Shown: piece by piece, positions 8,565-17,600 of the stretch | How the letters are laid out: the number at the start of each line of letters is the position of its first letter | Position numbering within the stretch: the stretch's first letter is position 1 | Source of the DNA: Dactylosporangium fulvum | GTDB taxonomy: Bacteria > Actinomycetota > Actinomycetes > Mycobacteriales > Micromonosporaceae | Direction of reading: 5' to 3' | DNA: 64,000 bases | Assembly (NCBI RefSeq): GCF_025137375.1 | Contig: NZ_CP073720.1 | Span: forward strand, 5,604,501-5,668,500 | Translations under genes and position numbers: made by a program | The notes under the pieces: generated by a model | The model's database searches: none | The model's input: only the letters and a program-made list of their open reading frames with translations | Told to the model about the DNA's origin: nothing

Positions 8565-9668
8565 TCAGTGGTGGCGGGTCGCCGCGTCGGCAAACCGCAG
8601 CACCGCCCCGACGCCACCGTTGAGCCAGGCGTCGTCCGGCTGGACCAGCACCAGGTCGGCGTCCGTGCCGGCCAGCGCCCGGACCAGCGCGGCGTCGGCC
8701 CGGACCCGTTGGGGATCGGTGACACCGGCCGCCTTGAGCTCGTCGGCGGACAGCGACACGTCCACCGGTTCCGGGCCGGCCCACAGTTGCTCCGTCGAGG
8801 AACGTTCGTCGACCAGCAGCAGCGTGTCGACCTGTGCGCGCTGTAGTGCGGCCACCACGGCGGCGAGCCCGGTGCCCGCGGCGGCGTTGTGGCTCAGCTC
8901 CGCGTGGTAACGGTCCAGCAGGTCACTGACCCGCCGGTCCGCCAGTTCGGCAACGGCGATCCCGGTGGGCCGGTCCAGGGTGTCCGAGCCGGCATCCGTC
9001 TGGACGACCCGCTCCCGCCACCGTGCCGACAGGTGGTCGACGAGCAGCGGACGGGCCTGCGGGTCGCCCGCGACCACCACGATCTCCGCCCCGGCCTCCT
9101 CCGCCATGGCGGTCACCGCCTCGGCGATCTCCGTGGCGTTGCGTTCCCAGGTGAGTCCGGCCACCTGCCCGTACCGCGGCGCCGACCGGACACCCCGGCC
9201 GGCCTTGTGGATCGGGAGCTCGCTGTGCCCCTCGGCCCCCAGCCGGCGGTCGATCTCGCCGTGCGTGATGCGTCCCGGATCTGCGCCGGTGTGGTCGACC
9301 ACCACCCGCATCCACGGCAGTATTTCGCCACGCGCCGCTGCCAGCGGCATCACGTCCGGTAGCGAGCCGAGCGACGATCCGGTGACCGACGGTGGGTTCG
9401 GGAACGTTTCCGCCAGCAGCGTCTCGCCGCCCGCCCCGAAGAGCGCGAGACCTGCCCGCCCCTCCACCGGCGGCAGCGTGTTCAGCGTCGCCTCGAACGC
9501 GTCGAGGGTGGCGGTGTCGGCGCCGGCGCGGTCCAGGTCGTCACGCGCGTCACGCCAGCGGATGCCGATCATCCGCGCCGCGTCCGCGGTGTCGCGCGAG
9601 ACGTCGAGGTACAGCGAGGCGAACGGCCCCGGATGCCGGTACAGCGGCTGGAGAAAGGCAAGGTCCAT
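8565..9668 (-). CDS. Vms1/eRF1-like bacterial release-factor homologue (Rv2629-type, baeRF family)
   Basis: 367 residues. The opening MDLAFLQPLYRHPGPFASLYLDVSRDT and the middle and C-terminal parts (NATEIAEAVTAMAEEAGAEIVVVAGDP; RAQVDTLLLVDERSS) fit the Rv2629-like baeRF family, structural relatives of eukaryotic eRF1, Vms1 and the ribosomal L7Ae fold. Such proteins are proposed to act on stalled ribosomes or in stress and hypoxia, but the bacterial function is unsettled. ATG 9668 was chosen because homology starts there. It converges with the ligase gene and lies downstream of a DUF309 gene on the same strand. Confidence 0.8.
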   Translation of the reverse strand: MDLAFLQPLYRHPGPFASLYLDVSRDTADAARMIGIRWRDARDDLDRAGADTATLDAFEATLNTLPPVEGRAGLALFGAGGETLLAETFPNPPSVTGSSLGSLPDVMPLAAARGEILPWMRVVVDHTGADPGRITHGEIDRRLGAEGHSELPIHKAGRGVRSAPRYGQVAGLTWERNATEIAEAVTAMAEEAGAEIVVVAGDPQARPLLVDHLSARWRERVVQTDAGSDTLDRPTGIAVAELADRRVSDLLDRYHAELSHNAAAGTGLAAVVAALQRAQVDTLLLVDERSSTEQLWAGPEPVDVSLSADELKAAGVTDPQRVRADAALVRALAGTDADLVLVQPDDAWLNGGVGAVLRFADAATRHH

Positions 9669-9706
9669 GGGCCCTCTGTCTACCCCGCCGGGCGCCCGGC
9701 CATGCC

Positions 9707-10147
9707 TCAAGCGCGTGACCGCCTGAACCTGGGCGTGCCCGCACCGGCGGCGCAGAAGGCCACGAGGCCGTCGATGTCGATGTCGTACGGCGGGTCGGCG
9801 CGGTACTGCGCGATCCGCTCCCCCGCCCGCTGGAGCAGGCGTTCCGCGCCCGTCGAGTTGCCGCGCCGGGCGTGGGTCAGCCCGACTGCGAGCTGTGCAA
9901 GGCCCCGCCACAGTTCGCGTTCGGCATCAGGTGCCGCCTTCCACGCCGCCTCGAGCACCTCGTGGGCATGGAACGGCCGGTCCTCGTCGAGGAGCCACTG
10001 TGCCTGCTCAAGGGCCTCGGCGGGGGTGACCCGCAGATCGTCCGGCATCGTCGGCACCCCTTCGGCGCCGCGCGGCAGCGGGCGGCCGAGCCCGTCGCGG
10101 GGCCGCGCGTTCCGGGCCCGACCGGCCTCGTCCCGATCACGTTCCAC
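9707..10147 (-). CDS. DUF309 family protein
   Basis: 146 residues. The core about 45-115 carries the family pattern RPFHAHEVLEAAWK and ELWRGLAQLAVGLTHARRGN: an all-helical domain with a conserved H-x-x-E/W arrangement. Function unknown. The N-terminal 34 residues are basic and poorly conserved, so translation may instead begin at ATG near residue 34 (MPDDLRVTPAEAL). The Vms1-like gene follows 38 bp downstream and could be co-transcribed. Confidence 0.8.
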   Translation of the reverse strand: MERDRDEAGRARNARPRDGLGRPLPRGAEGVPTMPDDLRVTPAEALEQAQWLLDEDRPFHAHEVLEAAWKAAPDAERELWRGLAQLAVGLTHARRGNSTGAERLLQRAGERIAQYRADPPYDIDIDGLVAFCAAGAGTPRFRRSRA

Positions 10148-10209
10148 GCCCTCAACGCTACGTCACCGCCCGACCACGGCCGCTGGGCCCTATCCGGTAA
10201 CGGTGCTCG

Positions 10210-10494
10210 ATGTCCGGCATGATGTATCCCGTGACGCAATGGGAATACGCGAGACTGGAGTACCGTGCGGCGGGCACGCTCGGCACGGACAAGTTCGAGG
10301 ACTGGGATGCGGTTTTCCACCACCCCGGCGGGGTCCAGCGCTGGGGCACCGACGAACGGTTCAATGACCTGCGGCACCTCAACCGCGCCGGCGCCGAGGG
10401 CTGGCAGGCGTACGATCGCGCCGCGATGATCATCGGCCAGCCGCACCGCCTGCACGCGGTCACCTACTCGCTGCGCCGGCCCGTCGAGCCCTGA
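10210..10494 (+). CDS. Small conserved hypothetical protein (DUF4177-like)
   Basis: 94 residues. VTQWEYARLEYRAAG followed by LNRAGAEGWQAYDRAA is the pattern of short DUF4177-like proteins (a beta strand W-E-Y then L-N-x-x-G-x-E-G-W). Function unknown. It diverges from the DUF309 gene across about 60 bp. The start at ATG 10210 is uncertain; ATG 10222 and GTG 10231 are in frame. Confidence 0.6.
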   Translation: MSGMMYPVTQWEYARLEYRAAGTLGTDKFEDWDAVFHHPGGVQRWGTDERFNDLRHLNRAGAEGWQAYDRAAMIIGQPHRLHAVTYSLRRPVEP

Positions 10495-10629
10495 CGCGAC
10501 CGGCGGTCCCGCGGTGCCGCAACGGGGCGGCACCCGGGCTCCGGCGCGATCGTCTGCTCCCTGGTTCCGAACTCATCGTCCGCGGACACCGCATGCCCTG
10601 GCGCTGCCGGGACTTGGCGCGGTCAGCCG

Positions 10630-10790
10630 TCACGCCACGGCAAAGGCCCCACCGCCACCGACGGCTCCGGCAAGACGCCGCCGACCACCGTCCCGCAGGA
10701 CAAGCCGACCACGACGGTCCACACGACAGGCCGGCCAGCAAGCCGTCCCCCGCCCCCGTAGAGGCAAAGCACACGCCGCACGCGGACTGA
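10630..10790 (+). pseudogene. Decayed Pro/Thr-rich coding fragment
   Basis: From about 10636 one frame reads HGKGPTATDGSGKTPPTTVP and continues Thr/Pro/Lys-rich; near 10735 the plausible coding switches frame and ends SKPSPAPVEAKHTPHAD at a stop (10788-10790). The pattern suggests the tail of a secreted or membrane-linked protein broken by a frameshift. There is no start or RBS. Confidence 0.3.
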
Positions 10791-10890
10791 ACGAGCGGGC
10801 CAGCCGCGGCCGACGAGCAGGGCTGTCCGATCAGCCGGGACGGCGCCCGACCCTCAGACTCGCCGGTCAGAACGACAACCGGTCACTCGG

Positions 10891-11340
10891 TCAGAAGACG
10901 GTTGGTCCAGCCGCCTTCGACAATGCCCTTCCGTCGATCCAGATGCCCGGGTCGACGACGGTCGCGGCGTCGACGGTGGTGGGGCGGCCGGCACGTACCG
11001 CCGGATCCGACTCGGCGTCGGACATGCTGACGCCGTGCATCCTGCCCGGCTCGGGCCACGACGTGACCGTCGACCAGATGAACTCGCGGACGTCGCCGTG
11101 CGGCCTTGACGATCAGGTGGCTCTGACGAGGAAGGGCCGCGCCCAGGAACCGCGCCCGCGCGTTCGGCAGCTCGGCCCGGGCCGCCGTCACCGGGCGGCC
11201 GGGAGGTGGCCACGACGCAGGTGGCCTCGACCATCTCGGGCACGGCGAGGACCGGCTGCCCGTCGAGCGCGTCTGCCATCCGGACATCTCGCCGCAGGTT
11301 CGCCGACGACCCTGTCCCCCAGTTCGCCCAGCGTCGACAC
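10891..11340 (-). pseudogene. Frameshifted hypothetical gene
   Basis: On the minus strand coding-quality sequence moves through three frames. From GTG 11340: VSTLGELGDRVVGEPAAR. Then another frame: MADALDGQPVLAVPEMVEAT. Then a frame with ELPNARARFLGAALP and finally DVREFIWSTVTSWPEPG through to a stop at 10891-10893. Third positions are strongly GC-rich in each piece, and single-base insertions would restore one protein of about 145 residues. It follows the maleylpyruvate-isomerase-fold gene by 38 bp. No family recognised. Sequencing error is possible, but three shifts within 450 bp favour a decayed gene. Confidence 0.45.
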
Positions 11341-11378
11341 CGTGACGGAACGTGCAGGGGGACGGGACCGGCCGGCCG

Positions 11379-12170
11379 TCAGAAGCCGGGGAAGACCTTC
11401 CGGAGGTCGTCCAGGGACAGGTCACCCGTCACCTTGACCGAGCCGGGCGTGTACTTCGGGGCGAGCCGGCCGACGGTCAGCCGGAGCCACGCCTCGAGCG
11501 GCAGCGACAGCTCACCGTCCGCGGTGGCCGGCAGGTCGGTGAGCTCGACCGTGTCGGCGATCCGCAGGCCCAGGCGCTCGTCGCGGTCGGTGAGCGTCAG
11601 CAGCAGGTGGGCGGTGCGGCCCTCGAGGCGATCCGGCTTCGCGACCCAGCCGAACATCGACCCGGCCCGGTCGGCCATCAGCTCGGCGGCCTCCGGCGCG
11701 AGGACCGCTGACGGGTCGAACGCGACCCGGATGTCCCAGTCGTGGAAACCGAACTCGGTGAGCCGCAGCAGGGCCGAGGTGGCGACGTCGACGGGCTCGG
11801 GCAGGAAGCCGACGTCGATGCGGTGCGACGCGCGCCGGGCGGCGTCGAGCGCTTCGTACGCCTCGACGAGGCGCTCGTTCGCCACCGGGAACGCCTCCTG
11901 CCGCTCCTGCGGGGTCATCCCGTCCCAGCGGGCCCAGACGCCCTTGTTGAACTCGAACTGCGGTGCCGGACGGCCTTCGAGCGAGGCCCGCACCACCTCG
12001 AGGTTGATCTCGGCGCCGCTGCCCAGGTGGCTGACGACCTGCGACACGTCCCACTCGCTCGCGGCGGACGGGCCGGTCAGCTGCTCGGGTGTGAGGCCGC
12101 GGACCAGCGCGGTCAGGTCGTCGTGGCCCTTGCGGAGGGCGGCGATCGCGAGGTCGGCTCGGCTGCTCAT
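11379..12170 (-). CDS. Mycothiol-dependent maleylpyruvate isomerase-fold protein (DinB-like)
   Basis: 263 residues. The N-terminal DinB-like four-helix domain carries SAASEWDVSQVVSHLGSGAEI (metal-ligand His in the V-x-x-H-L motif), LTEFGFHDWDIR (second His) and a C-terminal SCP2-like segment (about 165-260; GELSLPLEAWLRLTVGRL). The family uses mycothiol or acts as uncharacterised metal-dependent transferases. ATG 12170 follows AAGGAG. An AT-rich inverted repeat just upstream suggests local regulation; the PAP2 gene is divergent. Confidence 0.85.
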   Translation of the reverse strand: MSSRADLAIAALRKGHDDLTALVRGLTPEQLTGPSAASEWDVSQVVSHLGSGAEINLEVVRASLEGRPAPQFEFNKGVWARWDGMTPQERQEAFPVANERLVEAYEALDAARRASHRIDVGFLPEPVDVATSALLRLTEFGFHDWDIRVAFDPSAVLAPEAAELMADRAGSMFGWVAKPDRLEGRTAHLLLTLTDRDERLGLRIADTVELTDLPATADGELSLPLEAWLRLTVGRLAPKYTPGSVKVTGDLSLDDLRKVFPGF

Positions 12171-12197
12171 CGTGCTCCTTGCATCAGCAACGGAAAC

Positions 12198-12213
12198 TTT
12201 ATTGAAGCATAAA
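12198..12213. promoter_or_regulatory. AT-rich inverted repeat between divergent genes
   Basis: TTTATTGAAGCATAAA has 5-bp arms around TGAAGC, within an unusually AT-rich stretch 28 bp upstream of the isomerase-fold gene. The layout resembles MarR/HxlR or ArsR operators; no such regulator is adjacent. Confidence 0.4.
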
Positions 12214-12301
12214 CTATCGTACCGGCCGAGTGACGGACGACTCCCGAAGGCTTCCCGATCAGCAATATTGCCGACTTGGCAACATCAGGTACCTTCTGAT
12301 C

Positions 12302-13594
12302 GTGAACGCGGGGGTGGGACTCGATGAACGGCAAGGCTCCGCCAGACGACGCCCACGTGCGTGGACAGAGTTGCTCCTGGTGGTCGGGCTGTTCCTGGCG
12401 TACAAGGTGGGACGGCTCGTCGTCGACGGGCGGGTGAGTGACGCCTTCGCCGACGCCGACCTGGTCTGGCACATCGAGCGGGCGCTGCGCCTGCCGGACG
12501 AGGCCGGCTTCCAGCAGCTCCTGCTCAGCAGCGAGGGCCTGATCCGGACCGCCAACATCTACTACGCCGTGGTGCACTTCCCGGCGACGGTGGCGTTCCT
12601 GCTGTTCATGTACTTCTTCCGCCCCGAGCATTACGTGCGCTTCCGCCGGATGCTCGCCTGGCTCACGGCGATGGGCCTGGTCATCCACTTCGTGTTTCCG
12701 CTCGCCCCGCCGCGGATGCTCGGCGGGCTCGGGCTGGTCGACACGGCCGCCGTCTACGGCCCGTCCGTGTACGGGCCACCGCAGAGCGACACGCTGAGCA
12801 ACCAGTACGCGGCGATGCCGTCACTGCACGTGGGCTGGGCGATTGTCGTCGCGGCCGGGCTGATCATCGCGACCCGGAGCCGCTGGCGCTGGCTGTGGGC
12901 GGCCCACCCCGTGCTGACCATGATCGTGGTGGTGGGGACCGCCAACCACTACTGGATCGACGGCCTGGTCGCCGGCGCGCTCGTCGCCGGCCTGATGGCG
13001 GCGACGGCGAAGCCCACGACCGCGGTGCCGGAGATACCGATCAACGAGGGAACGCTGGTCAACGCCGGAGCAGCGGTCGGCGCGGGAAGCGCGATCAAAG
13101 CAGAAACAGGGATCAAAGCAGAAACAGCGATCAACCCGGAACCACCGATCACGGCACGAACCGCGATCATCGCCGAGACAGGAATCAAGCCACAAGCAGC
13201 GATCAAGGCGAGAACAGCGATCAGGGCCGAGGCCCTGGCCAGGGCCGAGCCGACGGCCAGGGCAGGTTCCAAGACCGAGACAGGGGCCAGAGCCGAGACA
13301 GAGGTCAAAGCCGAGGTCAGGACCGAGACCTGGGCCAGGGCTGAGACACGAGCCAGGGCTGAGACGGCGATCAGGCGCAGCCGCACGGATTCCAGGGAAG
13401 ACGGCACGGCCGCTCACGCCGTCCGGCCCGGCGACAAGGCCGCCGGGCCGGCCGAGGACACCACCGCCCCGTCAGGCGACAACACCACCGACGAACCCGC
13501 CGTCGTCGGCGTGCACGAGCGGGCGATCCGGGCCGTACCGCCACAGGTGCCGCACACCGTGGACACCGAGCCGGCCGGAGAGCCCGCCCGGTGA
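12302..13594 (+). CDS. PAP2-superfamily membrane phosphatase/transferase with hexapeptide-repeat tail
   Basis: 430 residues from GTG 12302 (GTG 12314 also possible). About five or six membrane segments span about 25-240. PAP2 motifs are PSLHVGW (His about 175) and NHYWIDG (His about 215, Asp about 219), in the Aur1/Ipt1-like PAP2_3 group that handles inositol-phospholipid or lipid phosphate substrates. After residue about 260 the protein turns into a hydrophilic tail of imperfect AIKAET-type hexapeptides followed by a Pro/Thr-rich end. The tail is codon- and composition-unlike the catalytic part. A stem-loop terminator follows. Confidence 0.85.
   Translation: MNAGVGLDERQGSARRRPRAWTELLLVVGLFLAYKVGRLVVDGRVSDAFADADLVWHIERALRLPDEAGFQQLLLSSEGLIRTANIYYAVVHFPATVAFLLFMYFFRPEHYVRFRRMLAWLTAMGLVIHFVFPLAPPRMLGGLGLVDTAAVYGPSVYGPPQSDTLSNQYAAMPSLHVGWAIVVAAGLIIATRSRWRWLWAAHPVLTMIVVVGTANHYWIDGLVAGALVAGLMAATAKPTTAVPEIPINEGTLVNAGAAVGAGSAIKAETGIKAETAINPEPPITARTAIIAETGIKPQAAIKARTAIRAEALARAEPTARAGSKTETGARAETEVKAEVRTETWARAETRARAETAIRRSRTDSREDGTAAHAVRPGDKAAGPAEDTTAPSGDNTTDEPAVVGVHERAIRAVPPQVPHTVDTEPAGEPAR
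13091..13379 (+). repeat. Degenerate 18-bp tandem repeats encoding AIKAET-like hexapeptides
   Basis: Roughly sixteen imperfect 18-bp units encode A/G-I-K-A-E-T variants (AIKAET, GIKAET, AIIAET, AIKART, WARAET, RARAET). The early units are A-rich (atcaaagcagaaaca), well below the local GC content, and the later units are progressively GC-richer. Confidence 0.8.
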
Positions 13595-13655
13595 CGGCGT
13601 GATCGCGGAACTGCCCTCTGGCGGGAAACGGCTCGGCGTCGTATAGTTGAACGTG

Positions 13656-13687
13656 AGACCGGCATCTTCCCCCGTGGATGCCGGTCT
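13656..13687. terminator. Rho-independent-type terminator between convergent genes
   Basis: A perfect 11-bp stem AGACCGGCATC / GATGCCGGTCT with a 10-nt loop is followed by TCTTAT on the + strand. It sits between the PAP2 gene stop and the stop of the convergent GntR gene. Confidence 0.75.
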
Positions 13688-13702
13688 TCTTATGTCCAGG
13701 TG

Positions 13703-14362
13703 TCAGTTGCCCACCCGGCCGCGGATCGCCCGGATCGTGTTGAGGTTGTGCTCCCGCGCCGCCGTCTCCAGCTCCGCCGCGTCGTGCGCGCCGGATTCCA
13801 GCAGGTCGAGCAGCGCGTCGTGCTCGTCGACCGCCGCCGGCAGCCGCACCTCCGGATACAGCGAGGCCAGGACCCGCGAGGCGTCGATGCGAGCCCAGAT
13901 GCCGTCGAGCGCCTCGATCATGTAGCGGTTGGGGCAGCACCCGTAGATCGTGCGGTGGAACCGCCGGTGCAGTGCCATGAGCTGGCCGTGGTCGAGCGGC
14001 CGGGCGGCGGCGCCGGCACGCAGCGCGGCGTTGAGCGCCCGGGCCTCGGTGATCTGCTCCGCGGTCACGCACGGCGCCGCCGCGGCGAACGCGTAGCCGT
14101 CGAGCAGCGCCAGCATCTCGACGAGCCGCTCCCACTCCTCGTTCTGCAGCGTCGCCACCCGGGCGCCGACGTTGCGCTCGAAGTGGACCAGTCCTTCGGC
14201 CTCGAGCCGCCGGATCGCCTCGCGCACCGGCACGGGGCTGACGTCGAGCTCGCGGGCCAGGCTGCTGAGCACCAGCCGGTGCCCGGGGCCGTACCGGCCG
14301 TCGATGATGCGCCCACGGATCTCTCGATAGGCGAGCTCGTGCTTGGAGGGCTCAGGTTGCAC
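13703..14362 (-). CDS. GntR/FadR-type regulator (FCD domain)
   Basis: 219 residues. The winged helix covers about 6-75 (LAYREIRGRIIDGRYGPG; LDVSPVPVREAIRRLEAEGLV). The FCD ligand domain is about 90-215 with a metal-site His series (ALHRRFHRTIYG). GTG 14362 is preferred; an upstream start at 14407 would overlap the palindrome. FCD regulators sense carboxylic acids, but no target metabolic gene adjoins. Confidence 0.9.
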   Translation of the reverse strand: MQPEPSKHELAYREIRGRIIDGRYGPGHRLVLSSLARELDVSPVPVREAIRRLEAEGLVHFERNVGARVATLQNEEWERLVEMLALLDGYAFAAAAPCVTAEQITEARALNAALRAGAAARPLDHGQLMALHRRFHRTIYGCCPNRYMIEALDGIWARIDASRVLASLYPEVRLPAAVDEHDALLDLLESGAHDAAELETAAREHNLNTIRAIRGRVGN

Positions 14363-14402
14363 GTGCGGATTCCGCTCTTGACATGGGCTTGCGCCCACCA
14401 CA

Positions 14403-14414
14403 ATCATATATGAT
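14403..14414. promoter_or_regulatory. GntR autoregulatory operator candidate
   Basis: ATCATATATGAT is a perfect AT-rich 12-bp palindrome 40 bp upstream of the GntR start. AT-rich palindromes of this type are usual for FadR-subfamily sites. Confidence 0.5.
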
Positions 14415-14663
14415 CGATACCGGGAATGTCCGGTGCGCGCCGGTTCGCCATCGGTGGTGCGGCTGATGTCGACGGGGGCAACCGCGCCATGGATGGCGAA
14501 CCCTGGCGGCCCGCACCCACGCCCGCACCGTCAGCGGAAAGCCATCGATGAACATGGCTGAGACGATAGAGCACCGCCCCCGCCGGGCCGGAACCGTCCG
14601 GAGTGGACGATCCACCGGCCGGCGCAGCCTGTGCGCGGCAATGGTTGTGCGTAGGCTGGGAGC

Positions 14664-17600
14664 ATGGCTGACCCGACCTCCGACCCGTTCTTCGGGGACA
14701 CGGAGGTCAGTCGCGACCTCGCCGCGGTCGACTGGGCGGCGACCCCGCTGGGCCCGCCCGCCGGCTGGCCGCAGAGCCTGCGCTCGGTCGTGCGCATCCT
14801 GCTCGGCTCCCGGTTCTCCATGTGGATGGCGTGGGGCCCGGAGCTGACGTTCTTCTGCAACGACGCCTACCGCCGCGACACGCTCGGCAAGAAGTACCCC
14901 TGGGCGCTCGGCCGCCCGGCCGCCGACGTGTGGGCGGAGATCTGGCCCGAGATCGGCCCCCGCATCCGCACGGTCGTCGGCACCGGGGTCGCGACGTGGG
15001 ACGAGGCCCTCCAGCTGTTCCTCGGGCGCAGCGGCTACACCGAGGAGACGTACCACACCTTCTCCTACAGCCCGCTCACCGACGACGCCGGCGCGATCGC
15101 CGGCATGCTCTGCGTGGTCAGCGAGGACACCGACCGGGTCATCGGCGAGCGGCGGATGGCGACGCTGCGGGACCTGGGCTCCGACTTCGGCGCGGAGCCC
15201 GCCGGCATCAGCGACGCGGAGGTGTTCGCGACCGCCGCCCGGCACCTCGGCGGCCGCGCCGACGACCTGCCGTTCACGCTGATCCACCTGTTCGAGGACG
15301 ACGAGACCACGCGGCTGGTGTCCAGCACCGGCGTCCCGGCCGGCCACCCGATCCTCGACCCGGCCGGTGAGCCGCCCTGGCCGCTCGCCGAGCTGGCCCG
15401 CGGCGTCCCGCTGACGCTGGGCGGGCTGACCGGGCTGCCGGCCGGCGCGTGGCCCGAGCCGCCGGCCGAGGTCCGGCTGGTGCCGCTCGCGCGGCACGGC
15501 GGCGGCCGGCCGTACGGGTTCCTCACCGTCGGCCTGAACCGGTATCGTCCCTTCGACGCCGCCTACTCCGGCTTCATCGACCTGCTCGCCGGCCAGATCG
15601 CGGCCCGGCTGGCGACGGCGCGCGCCTACGAGGCCGAGCGGCACCGCGCCGAGTCGCTCGCCGAGCTCGACCGGGCCAAGACGGCGTTCTTCACCAACGT
15701 CAGCCACGAGTTCCGCACGCCGCTCACGCTGCTGCTCGGCCCCGCCGAGGACGCGCTGGCCGACCAGGCGTCGCCGCTGCCCCCGGGGCACCGGGAGCGT
15801 CTCGAGGTGGTGCACCGCAACGCCGAGCGGCTGCTCAAGCTGGTCAACACGCTGCTGGACTTCTCGCGCCTCGAGTCGGGGCGGCTGGAGGCCCGGTTCG
15901 AGCCGCTCGACCTCGCCCGTGTCACCGCGGAGCTCGCCGCCATGTTCGCCCCCGCGGCGGAGCGGATCGGGCTCGCCCTGGTCGTCGACTGCCCGCCGCT
16001 GCCCCAGCCGGTCCACGCCGACCGCGAGATGTGGACGAAAATCACGCTCAACCTGTTGTCCAACGCGCTGAAGTTCACCTTCGCCGGCTCGATCACCGTG
16101 CGGCTCGCCGCGGCCGGGAACGCGGCCGAGCTGAGCGTCACCGACACCGGCGTCGGCATCGACCCCGCCGACCAGGGCGCGCTGTTCGACCGCTTCCACC
16201 GGATCATGGGCACCCGGTCCCGCACGCATGAGGGCTCCGGGATCGGGCTCGCGCTCGTCGCCGAGCTCGCCGCGCTGCACGGCGGGACGGTCGCGGTGCG
16301 CAGCGCCCCCGGTGTGGGCAGCACGTTCACCGTCCGCATCCCCTTCGGGAGCGACCATCTGCCGCCGGAGCAGCTCGCGCCGGCCACGGACGCGGCGGTG
16401 GTACCGCATGAGCGTGGCTACCTGGCCGAGATCGACCGCTGGGTCGAGGCGCCGCAACCCACGCCGGCACCGCCGCAACCGCCCCGGGCCGCGCCGCGGG
16501 TGCTGGTCGTCGACGACAACGCGGACATGCGTGACTACATCCGCCGCGCCCTGGAGGCCGACTACCGGGTGCTGGAGGCGACCGACGGCGCCGTGGCGCT
16601 GGCGATGTGCCGGGCGGACCCTCCGGAACTGGTCGTCACCGACGTCATGATGCCCGACCTCGACGGCTTCGGCCTGGTCGCCGCGCTGCGCGCGGAAGAG
16701 GTCGGCGGGCACCTGCCGGTCATCATGCTCTCGGCGCGGGCCGGTGACGAGGCGACCGTCGAGGGCCTCGACGCCGGCGCCGACGACTACCTCGTCAAGC
16801 CGTTCTCGCCGCGTGAGCTGCGCGCCCGGGTGCGGGCCAACCTGGAGTTCGACCGGCTCCGCCGGACCCGCGACGAGCTGCAGCGCAGCCAGGAACTGCT
16901 CGACCAGGCGCAGCGCCTCGCGGCCGTCGGCAGCTGGGAGGTCGACCTGGCCACCGGCGCCGTGCACGGCTCCGGCGAGTTCCTGCGCCAGCTGGCGGTG
17001 ACCGCCGAGCAGCTGCTCGAAGAGCGGGATCTGCTCGGCATCAACAAGCGCATGCACCCGGACGACCGGCCCCGCGTGGAGGCCGCGCTGGCGGCGGCGG
17101 TCCGCGGCGAGCCGCTGGACTACGAGGCCCGCGTCGCGATGCCCGACGGCACGCTGCGGGTGTTCCGCACGATCGGCGAGCTGGAGCGCGACGCCGCCGG
17201 CAACCCGGTCCGGCTGCGCGGCTCCAACCAGGACGTCACCGAGCAGCGCAGCACCGAGCAGGCGCTCGCCGCGGCGGCCGCGGCGCAGGAGGCCGCGGCC
17301 CGGGAGCACCGCATCGCCGACCAGTTGCAGCGCAGCCTCATGCCGCCGGTGACGATCCGCCCCGAGCATCTCGACCTGGCCGCCTACTACCGGCCGGGCG
17401 TGGCCGGCACGCAGGTCGGCGGCGACTGGTACGACGTGATCGAGCTCGGCGCCGACCGCACGGCCCTGGTGATGGGCGACGTCATGGGCCGCGGGGTGCC
17501 GGCGGCCGCCGTCATGGGGCAGCTGCGCGCGGCCGTCCGCGCGTACGCCCGGCTGGACCTGCCGCCCGCCGACGTGCTCGAGTACCTCGACGGGGTCGTC

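Noticed and set aside
10514..11437. 307-codon + strand ORF
   Set aside because: Arg/Pro/Ser-rich shadow; better coding pieces in the same interval are on other frames and are broken.
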